NCBI GenBank assembly: GCA_023150945.1
Contig: JAKLJX010000005.1
Coordinates: forward strand, 140,629-204,628
Direction: 5' to 3'
Length of the DNA stretch: 64,000 nt
From: a bacterium
GTDB taxonomy: Bacteria > Zhuqueibacterota > Zhuqueibacteria > Zhuqueibacterales > Zhuqueibacteraceae
Position numbers and translations under genes: made by a program. The notes below the pieces were generated by a model, which was not told where the DNA came from, did not search any database, and saw only the letters and a program-made list of their open reading frames with translations. This document shows positions 37,032 to 46,198 of the stretch, piece after piece; position 1 is the stretch's first letter, and each line of letters starts with the position of its first letter.

Positions 37032-37072
37032 ATCATCCCGGCCCAGTTGTCAGGATGATGCTTTTGTTTTTT
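37032..37072 (+). terminator. Intrinsic terminator after the NlpC-like gene
   Basis: ATCATCC (37032-37038) and GGATGAT (37053-37059) form a 7-bp stem with a 14-nt loop, followed by GCTTTTGTTTTTTG. Confidence 0.7.
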
Positions 37073-37153
37073 GCCGATCGGAGACGGGTCGTGCCACGCT
37101 TGCGTGAGTGAATAGGACAAGTCTTCGAACAAGGAGATTTTCGGGTTATTGCC

Positions 37154-37579
37154 ATGAGCAAGCCGGATGTCCGCTGGATTCAGCGATACAAACATTTCAG
37201 CCAGGCCTTCGAGCAGTTGAACCGTGCCGTTGAACTGGCTTGGCAGCGTTCCTTGAGCGAACTCGAAGAACAGGGTTTGATTCAGGCCTTCGAATACACT
37301 CATGAGCTGGCCTGGAACACCTTGAAAGAATTCCTGGAGAATCTCGGTGTCCAGCCGCTCTACGGGTCAAAGGACACCACTCGGGAAGCATTCAAGCGCG
37401 GATTGATCGAAGATGGCCAAATTTGGATGGAAATGATCAACAGCAGAAACCTGACTTCCCATACCTGCCATCAGCAAATTGCCTCGGAAATCGCCCGGAC
37501 GATTCGTCATGGCTATCATGCCGCTTTTCGTGCGCTTCTGGAGAAGCTTGCACCCTTGGCCAAAGAGCAGGCATCATGA
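37154..37579 (+). CDS. HEPN-type nucleotidyltransferase substrate-binding protein (toxin partner)
   Basis: 141 residues, HI0074 family, alpha-helical. 'FEYTHELAWNTLKEFL' and 'SRNLTSHTC' are family signatures; R98-N..H103 is the RNase Rx4H motif of active HEPN toxins. It is followed by an MNT-type nucleotidyltransferase overlapping by an ATGA junction. Together they form a HEPN-MNT toxin-antitoxin pair, in which the MNT enzyme AMPylates and silences the HEPN RNase (known for HepT-MntA; inferred here). Confidence 0.85.
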   Translation: MSKPDVRWIQRYKHFSQAFEQLNRAVELAWQRSLSELEEQGLIQAFEYTHELAWNTLKEFLENLGVQPLYGSKDTTREAFKRGLIEDGQIWMEMINSRNLTSHTCHQQIASEIARTIRHGYHAAFRALLEKLAPLAKEQAS

Positions 37580-37902
37580 AATTCGGACTCACAGACGCCG
37601 CCATTGCCCGAATCCACGGCATCTTCGCCCGCCATCAGCAGGTGGAACGGGCGATTCTCTACGGCTCGCGTGCCAAAGGGAACTACAAGAACGGTTCAGA
37701 CATAGACCTGACGCTCGTCGGCGGCGCTGATTTGAATCTGCAGGTGATGCTGCAGATCATGAATGAAATTGATGACTTGTTGCTGCCCTATAGTTTTGAT
37801 CTCTCCCTCTACACGATGATCACTGACCCGGAGGTGATCGCTCACATTCAGCGTGTGGGCGTGGTGTTCTACGAGAAGGCCGGAGAGGCGCGGCCTGCTT
37901 GA
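37576..37902 (+). CDS. MNT-type minimal nucleotidyltransferase (antitoxin)
   Basis: 108 residues. The nucleotidyltransferase motif G30-S-R-A-K-G-N with D42-I-D44 and a later D75 ('YSFDLSLY') gives the complete GSx(10)DxD..D active site. The ATG overlaps the HEPN gene stop (ATGA), so synthesis is coupled. Likely neutralises the HEPN toxin by AMPylation. Confidence 0.87.
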   Translation: MKFGLTDAAIARIHGIFARHQQVERAILYGSRAKGNYKNGSDIDLTLVGGADLNLQVMLQIMNEIDDLLLPYSFDLSLYTMITDPEVIAHIQRVGVVFYEKAGEARPA

Positions 37903-38442
37903 ATCATTTCTCCCTCGAGCGATTCTCCGGCGAGCAGAAAATCGTGAGTCATGCGATGACACCCAGCCCTGCGGGGGCACCATCACAACGCGCCAGGAAT
38001 GCCGCCCTTGTGTATTCGAAGTTGGGTGTGTGCAAAATTCGTCGTCGTCTCACCAGGGCTGCATTCGTGAACTCTGTCCGTTCCCAGGGCACTGGCCGTG
38101 GGCGGTTACATGTGACCCCGCCGGGGCCACATGCCGGCGTTCTGGAGAAGAGAGTGTACTTACAGCGGTTTTCAATTGGATGAGCAGGTTGGTAGTCCCC
38201 GCCCCTTGTGGCCGGCTGTCAAAGCCAACAAATTCGCGGTTGCCACAGCGCCCCACGAGGGGGCAAGACTACGATTCCTGCGCATGCATTTGAAAAATGC
38301 TATAACGGTGTAGCACCGTCCCACGGGTGAGGCGCCGGTTTGAGTCGGCGTGAGCTTGGCGGCCGCGCTCTCAATCGCAGGCGAAGGTGGCAACGATTGC
38401 CATCGCAAATTCAGGTACCAAAGCAAGTCGGAAAGTTGATAC
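37903..38442. other. Intergenic region with a strong palindrome
   Basis: No gene is convincing. 38109-38133 is a near-perfect palindrome. Another short stem, CCCC-ACGA-GGGG, lies near 38252-38263. Confidence 0.4.
38109..38133. repeat. 25-nt near-perfect palindrome
   Basis: CATGTG-A-CCCCG around a central C with CGGGG-C-CACATG: 11 of 12 positions pair. No T-run follows, so it is not a standard terminator. Confidence 0.5.
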
Positions 38443-38973
38443 ATGATTCTTCCCTACCAGCAAATCTTGCCGCGCCTGGGCAACAATGTTTTCTTGGCGC
38501 CGAATGCCACTGTCATCGGCGACGTTGAAATCGGCGAAGAGTGCGGCCTCTGGTTCAACACCGTGATCCGCGGCGATGTCAATTACATTCGCATCGGGCC
38601 GCGCACCAACATTCAGGATTTGTGCATGTGCCATGTCACGCTGAACAAGTGGCCGTTGATCATTGGCGAGGGCGTGACCGTCGGGCACAGCGCCATTCTG
38701 CACGGTTGCGTGATTCAGGATTACTGTTTGATCGGTATGGGCGCCAAAATTCTGGACGGCGCGCGCGTCGGGCCGCAAGCGCTGGTGGCGGCCGGTGCTT
38801 TGGTGCGGGAAGGCTTTGTCGTGCCCGAGCGCACACTGGTGGCGGGCGTGCCGGCGGCGGTGAAGCGCACGCTCACGCCGGAGGAGGTTGAAAACCTGTT
38901 TGCCTCGGCGGAGCGCTACATTCGCTACAAGAATGAATATCTGGCCGCGGGCATCGGCCAACGGCAGCAGTGA
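38443..38973 (+). CDS. Gamma-class carbonic anhydrase-like protein (left-handed beta-helix)
   Basis: 176 residues of hexapeptide repeats. 'NATVIGDVEIGEECGLWFNTVIRGDVNYIRIG' and 'TNIQDLC' are typical of the gamma-CA/YrdA family. Zinc ligands fit 'MCHVTL' and 'VGHSAILHGC' histidines. C-terminal 'AGVPAAVKRTLTPEE' is the usual end. It may hydrate CO2 or be a non-catalytic homologue; the family is mixed. Cytoplasmic, trimeric by family. Confidence 0.88.
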   Translation: MILPYQQILPRLGNNVFLAPNATVIGDVEIGEECGLWFNTVIRGDVNYIRIGPRTNIQDLCMCHVTLNKWPLIIGEGVTVGHSAILHGCVIQDYCLIGMGAKILDGARVGPQALVAAGALVREGFVVPERTLVAGVPAAVKRTLTPEEVENLFASAERYIRYKNEYLAAGIGQRQQ

Positions 38974-39236
38974 GATTGTCCGCTTCGCGCTTGCGGCGGC
39001 GCAGCGCTGTTGCTTTTGAATCCCCCGATGCTTATTTTGCCGCGCTTTTTTTGACCGCGGCGCCGAATCTGCGGTTCCTGCCGGGCGCGGACAAGCCGCA
39101 AGCGCGTTTCGCCTTGCAAGCCGTTTTATACCATGTTGTGCTTGCGTTGGCGCCGGCCTTTCCGTGGTGAACCGATGAAATGTGCAGAACTCTATTTCAA
39201 GATTGACACCCTGATCGCCCTTACTCTGGAGAAGTT

Positions 39237-41879
39237 GTGTTGCCTCGTGGAAAATGGCCCGGACTGTTGCGATTGCTCTGTTGCGTTGCAAGTGTGGTCG
39301 AACTGCATGCCCAAACCAATCCCGCCCTGCCTTATCATGCCGCGCCTGCGGTCTATGCGCCGGTGGATTCCAGCGCTTCGCCGCGCCGTCTGATCTCGTT
39401 GAACGGCGAGTGGCGCGCCACCGTTGACGCGCCGGCCTTCAACGGCACGGTCAGAATTCCCGGCGCCTATGCCTCGGAAGGCGTGGTCACTTTCACCCGC
39501 ACCTTCCGGCTCGATCCTTCCCTGCGAACCAAAACGGTGCGTCTGCAGGTAAACGGCATCAACTACCTCGCGCAAATCGCGTTGAATGACGAGATCACCG
39601 GCAGCCATGAAGGCGGCTACACGCCCTTTACCGTCGAGTTGCGCGAAGAGCGGCTTTCCTTCACGCAGGACAACACGCTTACGATTCGGGTCGACAACCG
39701 GCTGGCGCCGCGCACCACGCTGCCGGCGAAGCAGCGGCCGCTGGGCTGGCGCAACGAAGGTGGCGTCATCCGCGAGATCTTTCTCGAAATCCTCCCGGAG
39801 ATTCACTTTGCCGCGCCGCGCTTCGGCTATCAATTGCAGAATGAGCAGGCGCTCATCAATTTCACCGCGCAGCTTCGTGCCCGCCGCGACCTGCCGCGGG
39901 AAAACCTCGCCGGTGCGCGCGCCACTGTGGAGGTCTGGGATCTCGCCCGGCAGAACAAGCTCGCCAGCTCGCTGCCGGTGGCGTGCGACAACTGGGACGC
40001 CGATCGGCAGCACGTGCGGTTGAGCTGCGCGCTGCCGCAGCCGGCATTGTGGTCGCCGGCCACGCCGAATCTCTATGCCCTGCGCGCGGTGCTGGTGCAG
40101 AGCGATACCCTGGTCGATGAAGTCTGGCAGGAAACCGGCTTTCGCAAAGTTGCAATCGCAGGATCCGAGCTGCGTCTCAACGGCGCGCCGCTGGTCCTGC
40201 GCGGCGCCACCTGGATGGAGGCTTACAATCATCATTCGCTGTTGCTGGCGGTGGATGAAATCAATCATCTCCTTGCCGCGGCGCAACAGCTCGGCCTGAA
40301 TGCCTTGCGCGTCACCGGCCATCCGCCGCATCCGCTTCTGCCCAGCCTGTGCGATCGCGCCGGCATTTTGCTGTTGGAAGAGTTGCCGTTGTACCATCTC
40401 ACCGAGGCGCATTTCCGCCAGCCCAATTTCTCGCCGTTGGTGCAGGCGCAAGCCCGGGAGATGATCGAGCGCGATAGCGCGCATCCCAGTGTGCTGGCTT
40501 GGGGCCTGGGCGCGCTGGCCGCGCCGCTTTCCGAAGGTGCCCAGCAAGCGCTTGCCGAAGTCGTTGCGGAAATGCGCAAGCTCGATGACCGGCCGCTGTA
40601 TACCGTCACTCTCCCCGGCTGGATGCCGCTGTGGCAGCGCCACACCGATTTCATGCTGCTGGACCGCTTTTTGCGCCGGGAGGTGACGCGCGCCGCCGAT
40701 CTCAGCAAGCAAGCGGCCCAACCGGTGATTCCCATCTTTGGCCAGTGGGCGAGCGAGGCCCTGGTTGCCGGCGGCCGGACAGAAGGCGCGGGCCGTGCTG
40801 CCGCGGAAGAATTTCAAGCGGAGTACTTCACACGCATTTTCGAGGCGCTCGAGCGCAATCAGGAAAATCCCAGCTACTTCATCGCGACATTGACGGATTG
40901 GAGCGGGCCCATGCCTGTGCTGGCGGTCGGGCCGCGCCGCCCCGCGGCGGCGATCAAACCGCTGGCAGCAGCGGAGGTCGATCACTTTCTCGGCCTCGAC
41001 AATCTCCGCACCTATCCCAGTGGCTTGGTGGAAGCGGCCGGCCAGAATCGGCTGGCGTTCAAAGTCGTGCAGGCGCACAACCGTAAAGACTTCAATCCGG
41101 TGGTGGTGACCAAGCACCAGGAGTCCAGCAGCTCCGGCGTTTTTCAGATCACCGGCATTCTGCTGATTCTGATCCTGCTGTACTTCATTCAACGCGACCG
41201 GCGGCTGCAGGACAATCTGCGGCGCGTCTTCGTGCATCCGCACGGTTTCTACATTGATGTTTATGAAAACCGCAAAGTCGCGCCCTTTCTCACGGTTTTG
41301 CTCGGCTTGGCGGAAAGCGGCGTGCTGGCGCTGCTGCTCACGCAATTGTGCTATGCGTTCCGGCATCAACTTGTCTTGGACTTTGTGCTCAATCTGTTCG
41401 TGACCGGGCCCGGGGCGAAGGCGGCCTTGATCTGGCTGGTCTGGAATCCCGGCTGGTTTCTGCTGCTCGCGACGGTGGGCTTCTTTCTCGCCGGCCTGCT
41501 GTTCGCGGTTTTTCTGCGCATTCTCGGATTGTTCATGGGCAGCAGCCTGACGCTGAGCCAATACTTCACCTTCGTTTTCTGGGTGTCGGCGAATTTGCTG
41601 CTGCTGGCTCCGATCGTGCCGGTGTTTCACCGCCTGTTGTTGATGCCGGACTTCGTGCGGCCGGTGCTGTTCGTGGTTGCAATCATCCTGCTCTGGCTGC
41701 TCGGCCGGGCGTTTCGCGCGGTGCGCGTGCTTTACATGATCAGCTTCCTGCGCGCTGCGCTGCTGTGCGTGTTGGTTTTCGGCGGGCTGCTGACCGCGCT
41801 GCTGCTGTACTATGATCAAACCCAGGCGCTCTTTGATTACGCCAAATACTATTTCGAAATGGTGAAGGCGGCGGGTTGA
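39237..41879 (+). CDS. Membrane-anchored GH2-like protein, apparently catalytically inactive
   Basis: 880 residues from GTG 39237 (GGAGA about 7 nt upstream), with a signal peptide ending near 'VVELHAQ'. A GH2 sugar-binding jelly roll (about 45-180, 'LISLNGEWRATVD..RIPGAY') is followed by an immunoglobulin-like domain and a TIM-barrel-like region ('LCDRAGILLLEELPLYHL', 'HPSVLAWGLGAL'). In active GH2 enzymes the last motif reads 'HPSV..W.LGNE'; here the Asn-Glu acid/base pair is Ala-Leu. The later nucleophile region reads 'QPVIPIFGQW', without the usual Glu. After a single helix (about 640-656) come 5-6 more hydrophobic helices to the C terminus. Likely an envelope carbohydrate sensor or scaffold (inference). 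Confidence 0.75.
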   Translation: MLPRGKWPGLLRLLCCVASVVELHAQTNPALPYHAAPAVYAPVDSSASPRRLISLNGEWRATVDAPAFNGTVRIPGAYASEGVVTFTRTFRLDPSLRTKTVRLQVNGINYLAQIALNDEITGSHEGGYTPFTVELREERLSFTQDNTLTIRVDNRLAPRTTLPAKQRPLGWRNEGGVIREIFLEILPEIHFAAPRFGYQLQNEQALINFTAQLRARRDLPRENLAGARATVEVWDLARQNKLASSLPVACDNWDADRQHVRLSCALPQPALWSPATPNLYALRAVLVQSDTLVDEVWQETGFRKVAIAGSELRLNGAPLVLRGATWMEAYNHHSLLLAVDEINHLLAAAQQLGLNALRVTGHPPHPLLPSLCDRAGILLLEELPLYHLTEAHFRQPNFSPLVQAQAREMIERDSAHPSVLAWGLGALAAPLSEGAQQALAEVVAEMRKLDDRPLYTVTLPGWMPLWQRHTDFMLLDRFLRREVTRAADLSKQAAQPVIPIFGQWASEALVAGGRTEGAGRAAAEEFQAEYFTRIFEALERNQENPSYFIATLTDWSGPMPVLAVGPRRPAAAIKPLAAAEVDHFLGLDNLRTYPSGLVEAAGQNRLAFKVVQAHNRKDFNPVVVTKHQESSSSGVFQITGILLILILLYFIQRDRRLQDNLRRVFVHPHGFYIDVYENRKVAPFLTVLLGLAESGVLALLLTQLCYAFRHQLVLDFVLNLFVTGPGAKAALIWLVWNPGWFLLLATVGFFLAGLLFAVFLRILGLFMGSSLTLSQYFTFVFWVSANLLLLAPIVPVFHRLLLMPDFVRPVLFVVAIILLWLLGRAFRAVRVLYMISFLRAALLCVLVFGGLLTALLLYYDQTQALFDYAKYYFEMVKAAG

Positions 41880-42186
41880 AGCGCGGCACCGCCCGGCGTG
41901 GCGCGGCTCGCGGGGGGAACAAACGCCTCCATAAACGTCATGCTGCCCCGGCATGAGCTTGCTCGACGCGGAGCGATCTCTGCACGCGCAGCCATGCGCC
42001 CAGCCAAAAATATTCTTGTATTTCAGATCACCCGAGTCTAAATTTGCGGCCGGCGAAAATCAGGAGTGATACTGCTGAGCCATGGTTGACAGCACCGCGT
42101 TCCACCAACTGTCCCCGACTTCTTTTTTCACGCCGCAGCGTTCGCTGACCCGTTGGGCTGTCTTTCACACCTAGTTGGGAGTAATC
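41880..42186. other. Intergenic region before smc
   Basis: About 300 bp; no gene. GGGAG precedes the smc GTG. No clear -35/-10 pair was found, although TTGACA occurs at about 42088. Confidence 0.35.
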
Positions 42187-45100
42187 GTGTATCTTTCCAA
42201 GCTCGAGATTCTCGGATTCAAATCCTTCGCAAAGAAGACGGAATTCAAGTTTCACAACGGCATCACCGGCGTGGTGGGCCCCAACGGTTGCGGCAAGAGC
42301 AACATCGTTGATGCCATCCGCTGGGTGCTCGGTGAACAAAAAGCCGGCGTCTTGCGCAGTGAACGGATGGAGAACGTCATCTTCAACGGCAGCAAGACCC
42401 AGAGACCGTTGGGCATGGCCGAAGTCTCGTTGACCATCGAGAACACGAAAAACATCCTGCCCATCGACTATTCCGAGGTCGTGATCACGCGCCGGCTGTT
42501 CCGTTCCGGCGAAAGCCAATATCTGCTCAACAATTCCGTCTGCCGCTTGAAAGACATCATGGATTTGTTCATGGACACCGGCATGGGCGCCAATGCCTAT
42601 TCGGTGATCGAGCTGGCGATGGTCGAACAAATCCTCAACGGCAAGGCGGAAGAACGGCGGCACATTTTCGAAGAAGCCGCGGGAGTGGGCAAATACAAGG
42701 CGCGCCGCAAGGCCGCCTTTCGCAAGTTGGAAGCCACCGCCGCGGACTTGCTGCGCCTCAATGACGTGCTCTCCGAAGTCGAAAAAAACGTGGACTCCCT
42801 CAAGCGCCAGGTGCAAAAAGCGGAGCGCTACAAAACCTACGAAAACGAGCTTAAAGAAACCGATCTCACACTTTCGACTTTCCAGTTCTACGCCATTCAG
42901 CATGAAGTCACGCCGTTGACCGCGGAATCGAAGCAGTTGCACGATCGCCGCGAAGAGCTTTCCGCGCAACTCGCCACCGAAGAGGCGGAGATCGAGGAAA
43001 TCCGGCTGCAAGTGCTCGAATCCGAAAAGCAACTCGTGGCGCGACAGCGTGAATTCAACGCCAACACCGAGCGCATCCAGAAGAAAGAGGAGGAGGTGCT
43101 CGTCAGCCAGGAGCGCATTCGCGCGGTGCAGGAGAATCGCAGCCGCCTCGCCCGCGAAATCGACGAGTTCAGCAAGCGCAGCGCCCTGCTGGCGGAAATG
43201 CGCACCACGCTGGCGCACAAGCTCGAGGAGATGAAAAGCGCGCTCGAGACGCTGGAAGTCGAAACCCTTACTCGGCAACGTGAACTCGAGGCGCAGCGCC
43301 AGGTCTATCAAGGCAAACGCCAGGAATTGCGCGAGGCCGAAGGCCAGCGTTCCACCGAGTTGACGACCATCAGCAATCTCCAAAAAGAGCAGGAACGCCT
43401 GCGCACGCAATTGGAATTCGGCGAGCAGCGCCGCGCGCAACTGAGCGCGGAACTGGCGGCGCTGCAAGGCCAGCGCACCTCGCTGGACGCCGCGCGCGAT
43501 GAGCTCTCGCGCCAGGTGGCGCACGCCCTGGCGCAACTCGACCAGCTCGGCCTGCAGAGTGAGGAGAATCAGCAGGCAGTGCAGGCCAAGCAAACCTGGA
43601 TTGCCGAGGCTAAGCAGCGCCTTTTGGAACTGTCGGCGCAGGCGCAACGCCAGCGCGATCGTGCCAGCCTGCTGCGCAAGGTGCAGGAGAGTTATGAAGA
43701 CCATCCCGAGGGCGTCAAGCATCTCCTGCTGGAGGGCGGCATGCCGGAAGGCTGCCTGGGAACGCTGGGTGAACGCATTCGGGTGGCGGAGCCGCATCGC
43801 CGCGCGGTGGAAGTGGCGCTCGGTGAAGCCGCGATGGCCCTGCTCGTCGATCATCCCGACCGCGCCTTTCACGGTATCGATCTGCTGCGCTTGAACGAAA
43901 AAGGGGTCGCCACCTTTTTGCCGGCCGCCGCCCATGACCTGGGCTATGAAGGCAACGGCCAGTTTCCGTTTGGCGATGAGGAAATCGTGGGCCGCCTCGC
44001 GGACCTGGTGGATTGCGACGCGGAGCTGCGGCCGCTGATGAACAACATGCTGGCGGATTTCTATCTGGTGAAATCGCTGGCCGCGGCGCGCCGGCTGGCC
44101 GCGTTCAAATCGCCGCGACGCTTGGCGCTGGTGACGCCCACCGGTGAATTGGTGACCAACTGGGGCCCGGTGCGTGGCGGATCGGAGAAGACCGTCAGCT
44201 CGGTGATCGGCCGCCGCGAAGAAATCGCCGCCCTCGAGCAGGAAGTCGAACGCCTCGACTATGAAATCGACGCGCTGACGGATCAATGCGAGGCCGCGGA
44301 GCGGGAACTGCGCGAGTTGCTGGCGCAAAGCGAACGGCTGGCGCAACAGCGCCGGGTGCTGGAAAAGGATCGCCAACAGCTCGAGATCGAGTTCGGCCAG
44401 GCGGCTTTCCGCGCCACCAAACTGGCCGAGGAACTGGCGCAGCACGAACAGGAGCTGCAGCAGCTCGAGTTGATCCATTCGGATTTTGTCAGCCAGCTTG
44501 CGAGTGTGCAGCCGCAGTTGCAGCAGCGCGAATCGCTGCAATCCACCGCTGAGAATTCCTATCGCCAACTGGCGGTGGAAATCGAGGGGTTGGAGGCGCG
44601 GTTGCAGGAGGCGGAACAAGCCGCGAGCCGGGCGACGCTGGCCGTGGTGGAAGCGCGCGCTGAGCTGCGCAATACCGAGGCCGAGATCAACCGCCTGGAA
44701 CAAAACCGCAAGGAAATCAGCGAGGCCATTCAGGATCGCGAGGAACAAATCCGGCAGGCGCAGCAACAGGATCAGGAATTGACCGCGCGCATCGCGGAAA
44801 TCCGCGAGCAGTTGCAGGAGGATTTTGCCGAGCGCAAGGAATTGGAAGACCTGGTGGCGGAGTTGGAGCAATCCTTCCGTGAGCAGAAATCGGTGGCCGA
44901 GGGAAAAGAGCGCGCCCTGCGTCCGCGGCGCACGGAACGCGATGAAATCTCCGAAAAGCTGCATCAGGATGAGCTGCGCCTTGCCGAGCTGGCCATGCAG
45001 CGCGCCAACCTGCTGAAGCACGCGCAGGAGAATTATGAAGTCGACCTGGCGCAATATGCCACGGCCAATCCGCCCGCCGCTGACCAGGAATTCGACGCGA

Positions 45101-45801
45101 CCGCCACCGCAGAGCGCGTCAACTGGCTGCGCAACCGCCTGAAGAGCATGGGGCCGGTCAACATGTTGGCGCTTACCGACTATGAAAAGGAAAAAGAGCG
45201 CTTCGACTTTCTCACGGCGCAAAAGGAAGATTTGATCAAGGCCGAGGACAATCTCAAAGAGACGATCAAGGTCATCAACGACACCGCCTACGAGCGCTTC
45301 GGCAAGGTCTTCTCGCTAATCCGCGAGAACTTCATTCAAGTCTTCAAGAGCTTCTTTCCCGACGGCTTCGTGGATTTGTGCCTGGACGAGGGCGACCCGC
45401 TGGAGTGCGACATCATCATAGAAGCCAATCCCAAAGGCAAGAAACTCGGTTCGCTGGCGCTGCTCTCCGGCGGGGAGAAGACGCTGACCGCCATCTCGCT
45501 GCTGTTTGCCATTTATCTGGTGAAGCCCAGCCCCTTCTGCATTCTGGATGAGGTGGATGCGCCGCTGGATGACAACAACATTGGCCGCTTCACCAGCGCG
45601 CTGCGCAAATTTGCCGAGAACACGCAGTTCATCTGCGTGACCCACAACAAGGGCACGATGAAATCGGCGGACTACCTCTACGGCGTGACCATGGAAGAGC
45701 AGGGGGTGTCCAAAGTCGTGTCGGTTAAATTCGAAGAGGCGGACATTGGCCAGTTGGCCTCCAACGCGCCGCCCGCGCTCGCCGAATTGAGCCAGAATTA
45801 G
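42187..45801 (+). CDS. smc: Chromosome segregation protein SMC
   Basis: 1204 residues from GTG 42187, preceded by GGGAG 6 nt away; an upstream in-frame TTG at 42175 is less likely. N-terminal ATPase head with Walker A 'GPNGCGKSN' and 'LGEQKAGVLRSERMENVIF', long coiled coil, hinge at about 505-670 ('HPEGVKHLLLEGG' to 'GPVRGGSE'), second coiled coil, and C-terminal head with signature 'LLSGGEKTLTA' and Walker B 'FCILDEVDAPLDD'. It organises and segregates the chromosome. ScpA and ScpB are not in the window. Confidence 0.97.
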   Translation: MYLSKLEILGFKSFAKKTEFKFHNGITGVVGPNGCGKSNIVDAIRWVLGEQKAGVLRSERMENVIFNGSKTQRPLGMAEVSLTIENTKNILPIDYSEVVITRRLFRSGESQYLLNNSVCRLKDIMDLFMDTGMGANAYSVIELAMVEQILNGKAEERRHIFEEAAGVGKYKARRKAAFRKLEATAADLLRLNDVLSEVEKNVDSLKRQVQKAERYKTYENELKETDLTLSTFQFYAIQHEVTPLTAESKQLHDRREELSAQLATEEAEIEEIRLQVLESEKQLVARQREFNANTERIQKKEEEVLVSQERIRAVQENRSRLAREIDEFSKRSALLAEMRTTLAHKLEEMKSALETLEVETLTRQRELEAQRQVYQGKRQELREAEGQRSTELTTISNLQKEQERLRTQLEFGEQRRAQLSAELAALQGQRTSLDAARDELSRQVAHALAQLDQLGLQSEENQQAVQAKQTWIAEAKQRLLELSAQAQRQRDRASLLRKVQESYEDHPEGVKHLLLEGGMPEGCLGTLGERIRVAEPHRRAVEVALGEAAMALLVDHPDRAFHGIDLLRLNEKGVATFLPAAAHDLGYEGNGQFPFGDEEIVGRLADLVDCDAELRPLMNNMLADFYLVKSLAAARRLAAFKSPRRLALVTPTGELVTNWGPVRGGSEKTVSSVIGRREEIAALEQEVERLDYEIDALTDQCEAAERELRELLAQSERLAQQRRVLEKDRQQLEIEFGQAAFRATKLAEELAQHEQELQQLELIHSDFVSQLASVQPQLQQRESLQSTAENSYRQLAVEIEGLEARLQEAEQAASRATLAVVEARAELRNTEAEINRLEQNRKEISEAIQDREEQIRQAQQQDQELTARIAEIREQLQEDFAERKELEDLVAELEQSFREQKSVAEGKERALRPRRTERDEISEKLHQDELRLAELAMQRANLLKHAQENYEVDLAQYATANPPAADQEFDATATAERVNWLRNRLKSMGPVNMLALTDYEKEKERFDFLTAQKEDLIKAEDNLKETIKVINDTAYERFGKVFSLIRENFIQVFKSFFPDGFVDLCLDEGDPLECDIIIEANPKGKKLGSLALLSGGEKTLTAISLLFAIYLVKPSPFCILDEVDAPLDDNNIGRFTSALRKFAENTQFICVTHNKGTMKSADYLYGVTMEEQGVSKVVSVKFEEADIGQLASNAPPALAELSQN

Positions 45802-46198
45802 CGACCGTCCGCAATCGCAAACTCTTGCGTGCGTTCCTGCAACGGGTTGGCCGTTGCGTCCAAATCCTGCACGTTTCCCCGGCACCGCCGAGGGTGGAAC
45901 AGTCGCGGACCGGCTCGAATTCGCCTGGCAGAAGCCGGTGAATTACTTGCCCAAAGAACCGCACGCCAGAACAGTGCGCGCGAGCGGCCGCAGGCCTGCG
46001 GCCGGCTGGGTGTGGCCCGGCAGCACCGGAACTTTTGCTTGCTTATCAGGGGCTGGATGGTTATTTTTGCCGACCTTTGACGCGAAGTGCCTGCGCTCTG
46101 CCATACAATCACCAATGCTACTGCCCCGTCTGCGTGTCCGATGGTCTTCTGATCTCACCTGATACCTCGCACGGGGACGATCCAGTTGGAATGTTTCC
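45802..46198. other. Intergenic region holding repeat B copy 2
   Basis: No protein gene. Repeat B lies right after the smc stop; the remainder shows no recognised element. Confidence 0.4.
45805..45880. repeat. Repeat B, copy 2
   Basis: CCGTCCGCAATC, variable bases, GCAACGG-GTTGG-CCGTTGC hairpin, then CCAAATCC..CA. Block order and hairpin position match 9771-9850. Confidence 0.65.

Noticed and set aside
39192-41954. A 920-residue leftward open frame opposite the GH2-like gene
   Set aside because: Composition is that of an antisense shadow (QHRR/AEQ-rich). The + strand has coherent GH2 domains and helices.
42028-45222. A 1064-residue leftward open frame opposite smc
   Set aside because: Antisense to smc, which has complete head and signature motifs; the Leu/Arg/Gln pattern mirrors coiled-coil codons.
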